Positions 8,434 through 16,290 of a DNA stretch of 64,000 nt are shown here, in pieces; the first letter of the stretch is position 1, and every line of letters begins with the position of its first letter. The notes beneath the pieces were generated by a model that was not told the DNA's origin, ran no database searches, and was given only the letters and a program-made list of their open reading frames with translations. The DNA is taken from NCBI GenBank assembly GCA_002691205.1, contig NZHD01000085.1:51942-115941 (forward strand), given 5' to 3'. The translations under genes and the position numbers were made by a program. The DNA comes from Deltaproteobacteria bacterium. GTDB lineage: Bacteria; Myxococcota_A; UBA9160; UBA4427.

Positions 8434-8697
8434 ATGAGGCGCATTCTTCTATATCTTCCGTCACTCATCTGCTTTGTATATGCAGGGTTTGTTGCCTTAG
8501 ATGCTTTTTATGTGGGCGCATTGGCATCGCCTGATGTTTTTTTACAGCGAGCCAAAGAACTGCCCCCCGGTGAGTCCGGCGATATTTTGCAGGACTGGAT
8601 GTATCGTTCGCCGGGGCATTTCTTTTGGGCAGGGGCTTTGATCTCGAGTTTTTTTGTGATTCTTGGACTGTTTTTTAAACGGGTATTGAGGCGGTAA
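8434..8697 (+). CDS. Small two-span membrane protein of the pqi-like operon
   Basis: An 87-residue hypothetical protein with two hydrophobic spans (ILLYLPSLICFVYAGFVAL near the N-terminus; FFWAGALISSFFVILGLFF near the C-terminus), joined by a polar loop, and a basic end KRVLRR. ATG at 8434 follows AAGGGGAAG; a TTG at 8407 overlapping the MCE stop codon is the alternative start. Position suggests a fourth member of the lipid-transport operon, in the place where pqiC would be, but it is not a lipoprotein and I do not recognise a family. Confidence 0.6.
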   Translation: MRRILLYLPSLICFVYAGFVALDAFYVGALASPDVFLQRAKELPPGESGDILQDWMYRSPGHFFWAGALISSFFVILGLFFKRVLRR

Positions 8698-8827
8698 TGC
8701 GACTCAAGCCTATTTTTAAATAGAGCCCTATGATGAAAAAATCGCTGGCCGTGACACCTCATCGGTTTTTAGTTGAGATTAAGTAAGGCTATGGTCAGTT
8801 TTTAACGAATTAGATAGTTTACACGAA

Positions 8828-8863
8828 GTGCGGGTGGGGCTCTGTCTGAAGGATGCCCCGCAC
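8828..8863. other. Inverted repeat upstream of the arsenate reductase gene
   Basis: GTGC and GGGGC on the left pair with GCCCC and GCAC on the right, with a four-base bulge and a 14-base loop. It lies 38 bp before the arsC start. No T-run follows, so an operator or leader structure is as likely as a terminator. Confidence 0.3.
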
Positions 8864-8901
8864 GTAGTGATACTATGACGAGAAGAGAGTAGAACCGAGC
8901 G

Positions 8902-9366
8902 ATGCAGAGTGACTGCCGGAGTGTTTTGTTTTTATGTACAGGGAATTCATGCCGTAGCATTATGGCCGAAGCCTTGCTGGCTCGTCATGGACGTCCGCAG
9001 TTCAAGGCATTCAGTGCTGGTAGCCGGCCAGTCGGCACGCCGCACGCCATGGCGCTTCAGGTTCTTCGTGAAGAGGGATTTGAGGTTGATCATTTTAGGA
9101 GTAAGAGTTGGGATGAATTTTCTGGCGACAGTGCGCCTAGAATTGATTTTGTCATCACTGTCTGTAACAACGCACGTGAAGAAACTTGCCCCGTGTGGCC
9201 CGGTCATCCGCTTTTGTCGCACTGGGATATAGAGGACCCCGCGACGGCGGCGGGCTCCATTGAAGAAGTACGTACCGTTTTCCAAGCGACTTTTCGTGAG
9301 CTGGAGGCACGTGTAGAGGGCTTCCTAGCCACAGCTTTAGGGACCGAGGACCCGGGAGCACGTTGA
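8902..9366 (+). CDS. arsC: Arsenate reductase, thioredoxin-coupled LMW-PTPase type
   Basis: Reduces arsenate to arsenite using a three-cysteine relay. The P-loop LCTGNSCRS gives Cys12-x5-Arg18. The two relay cysteines appear in VCNNAREETCPVW (Cys88 and Cys95), the spacing of Staphylococcus pI258/Bacillus ArsC, which uses thioredoxin. The general-acid Asp is in HWDIEDPA (about 108-113). Length 154 is slightly above the usual 130-140. Protein tyrosine phosphatases lack the Cys88/Cys95 pair, so arsenate reductase is favoured. An aquaporin gene 1.3 kb downstream fits arsenite release; no arsR or arsB/acr3 is visible here. Confidence 0.87.
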   Translation: MQSDCRSVLFLCTGNSCRSIMAEALLARHGRPQFKAFSAGSRPVGTPHAMALQVLREEGFEVDHFRSKSWDEFSGDSAPRIDFVITVCNNAREETCPVWPGHPLLSHWDIEDPATAAGSIEEVRTVFQATFRELEARVEGFLATALGTEDPGAR

Positions 9367-9729
9367 GAAAATAGGATTGAAGAATAATATTCCTTGGCGC
9401 GGAAAGGTTTTCTTAAGCTGAGCGGTTTGTTGGTGCGACCGTGAGAGGACGTTTTCCTTCGAGAACAACCCGCAGAATTTGGCCTTGGCTCCGAGCCGAT
9501 TCGCCATGTGATCAGGACCGAAGCTACATCCTTCCTCTAAATGGGTATTCTTGAAGAATGCGATTTAAAATTTTTGTGTGGAGAATGTCTTGATCCAGCC
9601 AAGAGGTTTGTGTCTATGATGCTAAAAAAAGTTTTCGGGGCAAACTCGGTCTCGCTCAGGACGCGTCGAACCTTGGCAGCTCGTCTCATTTCGGTGTGGC
9701 CGGGGCTTCGAAAAAATAGGAAAGGGTCC
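9367..9729 (+). other. Gap before the DUF1499 gene; possible N-terminal extension
   Basis: 363 bp between arsC and the preferred start of the next gene. The frame of the DUF1499 protein is open from 9541, so part may be coding if ATG at 9541 or 9616 is used. I see no RNA gene, repeat or clear terminator. Confidence 0.4.
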
Positions 9730-10191
9730 GTGACTGGCACTCTAATTCTCGCAGCGGTGCTACTCTCGTTGGCTATGACCACAAGTTCTTGTACGACCGC
9801 GTCCGACTCTGCTCGATCGAAACCTATTCCCAAGCTTTTGCCTTGCTCTGACTCCCCGAATTGTGTGAGCAGTGACTCGCCGCCTGGGAGTCATTTTGTT
9901 GCTCCTCTTGTAATCGAGGGAAGCCCGAAAGTGGCCTGGGCGACCTTGGTCGAAAAGGTTTCAAAATGGCCTCGCACCGAAATCGTATCCGAAGGAAAAG
10001 ATGCGCTTAGTCTAGAATGTCGCTCAAGCTTCTTTCGCTTTGTGGATGATGTTCAAGTTCAACTACGTGCCTCGGAGGGCGTGATTGCTGTACGGTCCGC
10101 TTCTCGAGTGGGATATACAGATTTTGGTGTTAACCGAAGTCGAGTCGAAGAACTTCGCTCTGAACTTCAAAAGGCCGGTGTTGTGCGCTGA
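9730..10191 (+). CDS. DUF1499 family lipoprotein
   Basis: About 153 residues from GTG at 9730. The N-terminus MTGTLILAAVLLSLAMTTSSC looks like a lipoprotein signal peptide, and the preceding AGGAAAGGG is a fair ribosome site. The mature part begins with PCSDSPNCVSSD, the DUF1499 hallmark (C-P-x-x-P-N-C-V-S), followed by the domain containing RSSFFRFVDDVQV and RSASRVGYTDFGVNRSRVE. The frame is open upstream to 9541, and a longer cytoplasmic-start form cannot be ruled out. Function of DUF1499 is unknown; it often stands beside membrane or stress genes. Confidence 0.75.
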   Translation: MTGTLILAAVLLSLAMTTSSCTTASDSARSKPIPKLLPCSDSPNCVSSDSPPGSHFVAPLVIEGSPKVAWATLVEKVSKWPRTEIVSEGKDALSLECRSSFFRFVDDVQVQLRASEGVIAVRSASRVGYTDFGVNRSRVEELRSELQKAGVVR

Positions 10192-10244
10192 TAGGCTCAA
10201 TCACACGAGTTGGGCGCATCGTCCAGAAGCCGAGAGGGTGTAGC

Positions 10245-10628
10245 TTGGAGCAAGCGGATCGAGAGTCACTTTGGGGAAAAGTGGACGGCTATCGGGTTGA
10301 TTTGGAGCCCGTCATCGAAAACGTTTTCTGTTACTGGGGATCGATTGCAGTGGCCCAAACCCGGTACGCCGTTGAGGTGCTTGAGACTCGTCATCGGTCG
10401 GTTATCTATGTTCCAATGGTTGATATTCGCCAGGAGTATTTAGAACCATCAGTTCATGAAACTTTTTGCCCGTTTAAAGGAGTGGCTTCGTATTGGTCGC
10501 TTAAGGATGGAAACCGAATACTGGAAGATGTTTTATGGAGCTATGAGAGACCTTTCGCTGAAGTAAGCGGTCTTCTGAATTACGGTGCTTTTTATTCTGA
10601 TCGGATTGATGTTGAGAAAGTCGCGTAG
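10245..10628 (+). CDS. DUF427 domain protein
   Basis: 127 residues matching the DUF427 pattern: a strand ending IYVPMVDIRQEYL, then HETFCPFKGVASYWSL, DVLWSYERPFAEVSGLLNYGAFYSDRID. The T-x-CPxKG-x-A-x-Y motif is nearly invariant in this family. TTG at 10245 follows GAGAGGG. Function is unknown for the family; it is a small soluble single-domain protein. It sits between DUF1499 and aquaporin genes on the same strand. Confidence 0.8.
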   Translation: MEQADRESLWGKVDGYRVDLEPVIENVFCYWGSIAVAQTRYAVEVLETRHRSVIYVPMVDIRQEYLEPSVHETFCPFKGVASYWSLKDGNRILEDVLWSYERPFAEVSGLLNYGAFYSDRIDVEKVA

Positions 10629-10711
10629 AAGTTAGATGCGCTTCTTGGCAACAGGAAGCAATCCGTTTTTTATCAGGGGCAACTCGTAAGTCCGGAATTG
10701 AGGAGTTGAAA

Positions 10712-11392
10712 TTGACTAAGGAACTCATGAAGAGAATGGTGTCCGAAATGATCGGAACATTTGCTTTAGTTTTCATTGGGACGGGGTCCATCATCGTGAA
10801 TGAGATCACCGGAGGGATGATTTCGCACCTGGGCGTGGCTCTGGCGTTTGGCTTGACCGTGATGACGATGATTTATGCGGTGGGCGACGTGTCCGGGGCC
10901 CACTTCAATCCAGCGGTCTCCATGGCATTTTGGTTAGCCAAACGACTTCCAGGCAAGGATTTGTTGATTTACACCGTGGGTCAATTTTCGGGGGCTGTGC
11001 TGGCCAGCGTGGCCCTAAGTATAATTTTCGTCTCGACGTCGAACCTAGGGGTGACTCAGCCGAGTGGGGGCATTTCGCAATCCTTTGCGATGGAAATCAT
11101 TCTCACTTTTTTCCTCATGTTTGTGATTCTGGGAGTGGCGACGGGTGCGAAAGAGAAAGGAATTATGGCGGGCGTTGCGGTGGGTGCCATCGTCTGCTTG
11201 GGTGCGTTGTTCGGAGGGCCTATTTCGGGCGCTTCACTAAACCCCGCCCGATCTCTGGGGCCCGCCTTGGTCTCGGGCACAGTCGCTTCATTGTGGGTGT
11301 ACTTATTAGCACCGTGTATTGGGTCGGGTCTGGCTGTAGGAGCCTGTCGGGTGGTCAGTGAGCCTGGCTGTTGCTGCTCGGGCTCTGATTGA
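10712..11392 (+). CDS. Aquaporin / aquaglyceroporin (MIP family) with Cys-rich C-terminus
   Basis: Six-helix channel of 226 residues. Both NPA boxes are intact: FNPAVS (Asn66) and LNPARS (Asn177, with the filter Arg180). TTG at 10712 is preferred because AGGAG ends six bases before it; an earlier TTG at 10706 would overlap the ribosome site. The C-terminal tail ends PGCCCSGSD with three consecutive Cys plus Cys202 and Cys212, unusual for the family. Near arsC, so it may carry arsenite as AqpS does in Sinorhizobium; water or glycerol transport are alternatives. Confidence 0.88.
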   Translation: MTKELMKRMVSEMIGTFALVFIGTGSIIVNEITGGMISHLGVALAFGLTVMTMIYAVGDVSGAHFNPAVSMAFWLAKRLPGKDLLIYTVGQFSGAVLASVALSIIFVSTSNLGVTQPSGGISQSFAMEIILTFFLMFVILGVATGAKEKGIMAGVAVGAIVCLGALFGGPISGASLNPARSLGPALVSGTVASLWVYLLAPCIGSGLAVGACRVVSEPGCCCSGSD

Positions 11393-11640
11393 ATGCCTCC
11401 GATGGCTGTTTGAAGATGAATTTGCCCGTTATTCTGTGGCTGGCGGCGCGTATGACGAGAAACCCCTATTTTTAGGGAGTGATTCGGAAAGACGGTGCGG
11501 AGAGTTGAAGAGAACTGTGGTCTGAATTCAGTCCGATATGAGCTAAAGGTTCGGACAGCATCGAGCAATGATTTGTCGAACATCGGTTCGAGCAAGAATA
11601 AATTTTTAGCCTTAAGTGATTTGGAAGGAAGCGAAAGAAC

Positions 11641-12210
11641 ATGGCCATGAAAGTCACCTTTGATTTAACCGACAAAGACCTCAAATATTTTCGCAAGGTG
11701 ATGAAAGAAGTCCGCGCAAAGCATAAGGCCTCGACAGAGCAAGAAATTCTTGAGGCGTGCCGAGGTTTGATCGACGGGATTGCAGCAACTCGAGCTCCTG
11801 ATTTTGTTCAAGACCGGGTGGAAAAGTTGAGTGTCCTCATCAACATGCTTGAAGATGGGGAATGGGCGCTTTCGGGAGCTGATCGTGAGCGTGTGGTGCG
11901 TGGCATGGCTTATTTTGCGGAGCCGGATGATATGATCCCAGACAAGGTTCCTGTTCTAGGGTTTCTTGATGATGCGATTATGGTGGAGCTTGTCGTAACC
12001 GAGCTGTCCCATGAGATTGAGGCGTATTCAGACTTTTGTGACTTTAGGGTTCGCCGAGAAGAGACATACGGCGAAGATGAGGACGAATCCACTCGTGAGG
12101 AATGGATGGAATCGCGGAGGCGTGCACTCCATGACCGAATACGCCGTCGTCGTCAGCGGCGCGTGCAACGCTCTCGAGGCGGGAGCCGATCGCCGATCTC
12201 TCTCTGGTAG
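11641..12210 (+). CDS. DUF1232 (YkvA-like) protein
   Basis: 189 residues, mostly helical. The core MAYFAEPDDMIPDKVPVLGFLDDAIMVEL is the DUF1232 signature (Y-x-x-x-P-x-D-x-I-P-D-x-x-P-x-x-G-x-x-D-D). The C-terminus is very basic (RRRRQRRVQRSRG), which could bind nucleic acid or lipid. ATG at 11641 is preceded by GGAAGGAAG. Family function unknown. It stands alone between the aquaporin and a convergent NUDIX gene. Confidence 0.8.
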   Translation: MAMKVTFDLTDKDLKYFRKVMKEVRAKHKASTEQEILEACRGLIDGIAATRAPDFVQDRVEKLSVLINMLEDGEWALSGADRERVVRGMAYFAEPDDMIPDKVPVLGFLDDAIMVELVVTELSHEIEAYSDFCDFRVRREETYGEDEDESTREEWMESRRRALHDRIRRRRQRRVQRSRGGSRSPISLW

Positions 12211-12218
12211 TTTGGCAC

Positions 12219-12240
12219 GCTGAAGCGAATTTATTTCAGC
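12219..12240. terminator. Short bidirectional hairpin between convergent genes
   Basis: GCTGAA/TTCAGC inverted repeat with an AT-rich loop, placed exactly between the ends of the DUF1232 and NUDIX genes. Stem is short (6 bp), so efficiency is doubtful. Confidence 0.3.
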
Positions 12241-12792
12241 TTAGGAAAAATGTTTGAATTGATGGTCGATCATCGTGTCGTCGTCAAATAGGCAATCGCC
12301 TCTAACGGACTGCCCTCCGAGAACTTGGGGTAACCAGAGAAGGTCGTCTTCCCACATTTCTGAATAGGGTATGTCTCCGAGCCTAAACCATATGGGGAAG
12401 GCTTCCTCCGTTTCGCAGAGTTGCCCAGTGTATGCGGTGGCTACAAAGACATGAACGTGGATCGCGTAGCCATCGAGGAACTGAAAGCGCAGGTCACCAC
12501 GTGGTTCGAGATGGGTCGGTGTGAGGCCGACTTCTTCTTGGACTTCTCGGACGGCGCATTCAGCCAAACTTTCATTTTTCTCTAGTTTTCCTCCCGGGCC
12601 ATTGATCTTACCCGCTCCCAATCCACGTTTCTTTCGAATCAGAAGAACCTGTCCTTCTCGAAGAATAAACGTCAGAGTGGCGTAATCCGTAGGTGTCCAA
12701 GTCGACCATTCGATTTGAGAGATGGATTGAAGGTTCATTTTGGTGTTTGGTGGTGGGGCGGGATTCAATGGGGGCATGACGCAGATTTTCAT
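12241..12792 (-). CDS. NUDIX hydrolase, MTH1/MutT-like (8-oxo-dGTP diphosphatase type)
   Basis: Likely removes oxidised purine nucleotides. The NUDIX box runs from GPGGKLEKNESLAECAVREV into QEEVG. The segment LREGQVLLIRKKRGLGAGKINGPGG and the later WEDDLLWLPQVLGGQ resemble human MTH1 rather than bacterial MutT (MTH1 has M-W-P-D-D-x-Y-W). Length 183 includes about 35 extra N-terminal residues. ATGs at 12792, 12777 and 12738 all lack a strong ribosome site, so the start is uncertain. Confidence 0.83.
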   Translation of the reverse strand: MKICVMPPLNPAPPPNTKMNLQSISQIEWSTWTPTDYATLTFILREGQVLLIRKKRGLGAGKINGPGGKLEKNESLAECAVREVQEEVGLTPTHLEPRGDLRFQFLDGYAIHVHVFVATAYTGQLCETEEAFPIWFRLGDIPYSEMWEDDLLWLPQVLGGQSVRGDCLFDDDTMIDHQFKHFS

Positions 12793-12970
12793 AGGTGACG
12801 AACGTCAATGAAGGGCCACCCCCCAGGCGTCATTTCACCGGTGGCCGTCAAGTTCAGGGCAATTTTCTGGCCGCCTCAGAATGTTGCATTTCCGAAAGCC
12901 TCCCGCATCGGGGGACGGCGGCCATGGCTCATTCTGATCCTCTGGAGTGAAAAGGCACGTTCTCGCCATT

Positions 12971-12986
12971 TGGCACGATCTTTGCT
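12971..12986 (+). promoter_or_regulatory. Sigma-54 promoter for the small exported protein gene
   Basis: TGGCACGATCTTTGCT matches the sigma-54 consensus TGGCAC-N5-TTGCW. The GG of the -24 element and the GC of the -12 element are separated by exactly 10 bases. Start of transcription would be near 12998, about 77 bp before the ATG at 13075. An enhancer-binding activator would be needed; one sigma-54 activator gene is at 45670. Confidence 0.8.
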
Positions 12987-13074
12987 TACTCGTTAGGCAG
13001 CGACCCAAGCAGTTCATCAAGGAGCTTCTCCAACGGCGATGAACGTCGGGTACGCCGAATAAAAGGAAACTGAA

Positions 13075-13332
13075 ATGACAGCAATTGTGTCCGCAATCCG
13101 TGCAACCGACGACCCTGTACTTTGGCTAGATGGCCTCTCCCGTGCAGCGGCAGGCGTCGTGATTGCCATGTTCTTTATCTCTTTCGCAAGCCTTGGCGTT
13201 CCGGGCTCGATTACGAGTGTGAGCTTACCCGCAACGCCGGCTCATGCGCAAAGGACTTTGCCTGAACTCGATGAGGCTTGGGTCTGGTCTAAGTCCACGC
13301 AAAATTTTGATGCCATGTACATAAAGAGGTAA
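13075..13332 (+). CDS. Small exported protein of unknown function
   Basis: 85 residues. The N-terminus has a hydrophobic stretch AAAGVVIAMFFISFASLGV followed by a likely signal peptidase I site TPAHA|Q, leaving a mature peptide of about 27 residues (QRTLPELDEAWVW and onward, ending YIKR). The ATG follows AAAAGGAAA. The gene has its own sigma-54 promoter 90-100 bp upstream and a very strong terminator 30 bp downstream, so it is a single-gene transcript. I do not recognise the family. The signal region is longer than usual (about 30 residues precede the hydrophobic core). Confidence 0.75.
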   Translation: MTAIVSAIRATDDPVLWLDGLSRAAAGVVIAMFFISFASLGVPGSITSVSLPATPAHAQRTLPELDEAWVWSKSTQNFDAMYIKR

Positions 13333-13361
13333 CGCCCTCCCTGTCGGCAAATATTTGTTCC

Positions 13362-13400
13362 AAAAGAACCCCTCTCGATTTAACCGAGAGGGGTTCTTTT
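13362..13400. terminator. Strong rho-independent terminator, bidirectional
   Basis: A perfect 16-bp inverted repeat (13362-13377 with 13385-13400) with a 7-base loop. The GC core is AACCCCTCTCG/CGAGAGGGGTT and the flanks are AAAAG and CTTTT, giving U-runs in both directions. Confidence 0.92.
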
Positions 13401-13516
13401 ATTCAGCAGAAGCCTGGGCTCATGATGGGCTTGAAAATCGGCTATGCGAGCTAGACTGACCTTTTCGCCAGACGAGTCACGATTCAATGTTTTGGCCTGA
13501 CAAAAAGGAGAAATGA

Positions 13517-14242
13517 TTGAGCGTAGGTAAAGCACTCCCTGGCGTTTTGAGTAATTCCTTTAAGTTACTGGGCCATGTCGCTCTTTTAATGTTGATCATT
13601 TTGGGTTGTAGTTCGCCCTCTACGAACCCTCAAGCGAAGAAAAAAACGGGCCCGGCGCCGGAAAGCGCTGTGAAGGTTGTGGATGCACACATCAAAGAGT
13701 ATCCGGTCGATAAATCTGACCCCACGTGGAAGACTCGTGTGCCCCGTCCCCCAGCTGTCACGTATGATCCAAATGTGGACTATTATTGGTTCCTGCATAC
13801 GACTGCGGGTGGGATCAAAATCAAATTGAAGCCGGAAGTCGCTCCGGGGCACGTGACCAGCGCGATCTATTTGACTCGTCTCGGATTTTATGACGGCCTC
13901 TCTTTTCACCGAATCATTCCTAAGTTTATGGTTCAGGGAGGAGACCCGCTGGGGAATGGATCCGGTGGGCCTGGGTATCGCATGGGGGGTGAATTCAGTC
14001 GCAAGGCTAGACACTCCAAGAGGGGAGTCGTCAGCGCAGCGAACTCTGGCCCACGAACAGATGGAAGTCAGTTTTTCATACTGTTCGGCAAGGATGCCGA
14101 GCACCTCGATGGCAAGCACACGGTTTATGGTCAAGTCGTCGAAGGCATGGGGACGCTTAAGACGCTTGAAATGTATGGAACAGAAACGGGTGAACCCCAA
14201 AAGCTCGTCATTATTCGCAGAGCTGAAATCCTGGAGCAGTGA
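13517..14242 (+). CDS. Cyclophilin-type peptidyl-prolyl isomerase, lipoprotein
   Basis: Catalyses prolyl cis-trans isomerisation outside the cytoplasm. A 241-residue protein with a lipoprotein signal (LLMLIILGC, Cys about 31) and a cyclophilin domain from about 90: FYDGLSFHRIIPKFMVQGGDP, SKRGVVSAANSGPRTDGSQFFILFG, HLDGKHTVYGQVVEGM. Catalytic Arg in FHRI and the Q-F-F-I segment are present. TTG at 13517 sits six bases after AAAAGGAG; an ATG within the spacer leads only to a six-codon frame. Transcribed alone. Confidence 0.9.
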   Translation: MSVGKALPGVLSNSFKLLGHVALLMLIILGCSSPSTNPQAKKKTGPAPESAVKVVDAHIKEYPVDKSDPTWKTRVPRPPAVTYDPNVDYYWFLHTTAGGIKIKLKPEVAPGHVTSAIYLTRLGFYDGLSFHRIIPKFMVQGGDPLGNGSGGPGYRMGGEFSRKARHSKRGVVSAANSGPRTDGSQFFILFGKDAEHLDGKHTVYGQVVEGMGTLKTLEMYGTETGEPQKLVIIRRAEILEQ

Positions 14243-14350
14243 GTTTCAGCAGAAAGAGACTGGACTCACTGAGAGCGATTTTTGTCTTAGGGTTTGACTT
14301 TAAGATCATGCTTTTCCCGGTATTGAGGGTGGGTTATCCTAAGGGGGCTG

Positions 14351-14644
14351 ATGTTGGATTCACGTGACGAACCAGAGCTCGGGCCGGTGTTTTTACTCCG
14401 GTGCGTCGAGTGTGATGATCAAGGAAAGCCGAGCCGGCTTTGGCTGAGGACTTCGATCGAAGTGATCTCGCATAGGTCTCCTCAAGTACATCATTATGTG
14501 GAGTGTATGAACTGTGGCACTCACTTACGTAGTCGTCAGCCTGACCATATGGAGAGGGTTAGCTTGGATGAGTGGGGTCGGTTCGTGAGTGCACCGGGCG
14601 ACCCAGAGCCGCCGCTGCCTTCAGGTATGGCGCGGCTGGCTTAG
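14351..14644 (+). CDS. Small putative zinc-ribbon protein
   Basis: 97 residues with two CxxC pairs, CVEC at about 18-21 and CMNC at about 52-55, a spacing that suits a rubredoxin-like or ribbon zinc site. No recognised family. ATG at 14351 follows AGGGGG. The C-terminus is proline rich. A separate SnoaL-like gene follows. Confidence 0.55.
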   Translation: MLDSRDEPELGPVFLLRCVECDDQGKPSRLWLRTSIEVISHRSPQVHHYVECMNCGTHLRSRQPDHMERVSLDEWGRFVSAPGDPEPPLPSGMARLA

Positions 14645-14700
14645 ACAATGTATCGAGAAGAGACCGATCTCAGTTTTTAGCTGTCCATAGAGGGCTTGTG

Positions 14701-15159
14701 ATGGCAAACAGCAGTCGTGAAATCGAAAATCTACTTTATCTCTACGCGGAGCGGATTGACGATGGTGACTTTCAAGGATTAGCTGAACTCTTTGAGCACG
14801 GGGCTATCAAAGGGCCAGACGGGGAGGTCATCGCCCGGGGAATCGATGAAGTGCGTGGTCTCTATGAGTCAAGCACTCGCCTTTATGAAACCGGGACGCC
14901 CTGCACACAGCACATGACCACAAATGCCATTATTGAAGTGGATGAGAATTCTATTTCGGCTACCGGACGCACGCGTTTCACCGTTTTTCAGTGTCTCCCG
15001 GATTTTCCACTTCAAGCCATTATCGCTGGGCGATATCTGGATCGCTTTGGGTGGGCAGAGGGCCGATGGTTTTTTGTCGAGCGCAAGATGTTGGTCGAAT
15101 TTGTCGGAGATCTGAGTCGTCACCTTCTAATTGATCTAAGCAACTCAGAGGCGACATGA
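14701..15159 (+). CDS. SnoaL-like (NTF2 fold) domain protein
   Basis: 152 residues. Starts with ANSSREIENLLYLYAERID and continues DFQGLAELFEHGAI, the N-terminal helix pattern of SnoaL_4 proteins; the central QHMTTNAIIEVDENSISATGRTRFTVF and the later YLDRFGWAEGRWFFVERKM complete the cone-shaped barrel. Members are isomerases, hydratases or ligand carriers; His in QHMT is the usual catalytic His. ATG at 14701 follows AGAGG; the frame is open upstream but that part does not resemble the family. Confidence 0.78.
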   Translation: MANSSREIENLLYLYAERIDDGDFQGLAELFEHGAIKGPDGEVIARGIDEVRGLYESSTRLYETGTPCTQHMTTNAIIEVDENSISATGRTRFTVFQCLPDFPLQAIIAGRYLDRFGWAEGRWFFVERKMLVEFVGDLSRHLLIDLSNSEAT

Positions 15160-15252
15160 AGGCAATCTTTTAACGTTCATGCTTCCTGGGATAAGTATGA
15201 TTTGAGTCTCTTGTTTGCGCCGTGACTGTCAGAGTTTACTTAAGGTTTCTTC

Positions 15253-15708
15253 ATGTCTTCTCGAGTTGTCTATTTTGATCACAATGATCAGTCGCCTGAT
15301 CCGGAGTGGCCGTTTAAAGTCGGAGAGGCAGGTTTTGTTTGGATTGATGAAGAAGGCGATATAGACACCGATGTTCAAGTTAGGATCCCTCCAAATGCCG
15401 TTCATGCTCTTCACGGTCACGGAGTGGTGGATCAGCTTAATAAAATTGACCTCTCTTGGGGGCCGGTGGGAAATGGGCGCGATGCAGTCGTGGGTCCTGG
15501 AAACGTAGAGGAAGTGGCTCGTTTGTTTTATGAAGCCGACCGGATGACGTATGGAGCGGTGCACGATTTACGGGTAGATGTGATTGATGAGGTTGAATAC
15601 CGAATTGTAATCAATAATCGAGAGTATCAGAGGACACTTTCGAGACTTCAATTTATGAGCGTGACGGCGGGTCGTTTAGGTCATGGTCTGCGCCTTAAAT
15701 TGGGATGA
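15253..15708 (+). CDS. Hypothetical protein
   Basis: 151 residues, acidic N-terminal half, no membrane span and no motif I can name. A long, well-formed frame with start ATG at 15253 and codon use like its neighbours. Segments such as GEAGFVWIDEEGDIDTDVQV and AVHDLRVDVIDEVEYRIVI suggest beta-strands. Unknown function. Confidence 0.6.
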   Translation: MSSRVVYFDHNDQSPDPEWPFKVGEAGFVWIDEEGDIDTDVQVRIPPNAVHALHGHGVVDQLNKIDLSWGPVGNGRDAVVGPGNVEEVARLFYEADRMTYGAVHDLRVDVIDEVEYRIVINNREYQRTLSRLQFMSVTAGRLGHGLRLKLG

Positions 15709-15888
15709 GAGTCACGATCTTTACTTGTGTTGAAGAAATATCTTATTTCTCTCTGGGTAGGATGGGTGCGGCTTCACGATTCGGGATATTCTTAGTATTG
15801 ATCAATGAGGTCCAATTCAAACTCGGCAGGCTGCTGAGAGATTGCAAAGAAGTTCTCTATTCATGGAACACGGTTGGGAGTGTAAAAG

Positions 15889-16290
15889 ATGATGCTAGGG
15901 CGAATTCTTCTTTTCGGCGTGGGTCTCATTTTTGCTATTTATGGATTCGTCTGTTTGACTCAGCCGGAAGCAGCGACTCGGTACAGCGGCCTAGTTCTGA
16001 CAGGCGCCAAAGCGGAGGCGGAAGTTGCTGCTATGTATGGAGGTTTGCAGATTGGACTGGGGGTGCTTTTCCTAGCAGGTACCTTTCGTTCTCAGTATCT
16101 CTACGTAGGGCTCGTCGCGATGGTCGTTACGTTGGGGTCTCTTGCTCTCGGTCGAGGTTTTGGGTTGGTGGTTTACGGTCTATCGACTTATAACCTCGCA
16201 GCATTTGCGTTTGAAACGGTGGCATCAATTCTAGGAATTCTTTCATTGCGCCAACTTCAATTTAAGGCACGGGCAGTGAATGAGACTTGA
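15889..16290 (+). CDS. DUF4345 four-helix membrane protein
   Basis: 133 residues with four membrane spans: ILLFGVGLIFAIYGFVCL, MYGGLQIGLGVLFLAG, LYVGLVAMVVTLGSLALGRGFG and the last one ending ILGILSL. The E-x-x-A-M-Y-G-G-L-Q segment between spans one and two is the usual mark of DUF4345. Start ATG at 15889 has GGGAGTG upstream. Overlaps the next gene by 11 bases. Function unknown. Confidence 0.75.
   Translation: MMLGRILLFGVGLIFAIYGFVCLTQPEAATRYSGLVLTGAKAEAEVAAMYGGLQIGLGVLFLAGTFRSQYLYVGLVAMVVTLGSLALGRGFGLVVYGLSTYNLAAFAFETVASILGILSLRQLQFKARAVNET

Noticed and set aside
12808..12996. A 62-codon frame upstream of the small exported protein
   Set aside because: The sigma-54 promoter lies within it and the product has no motif; more likely promoter/enhancer DNA.
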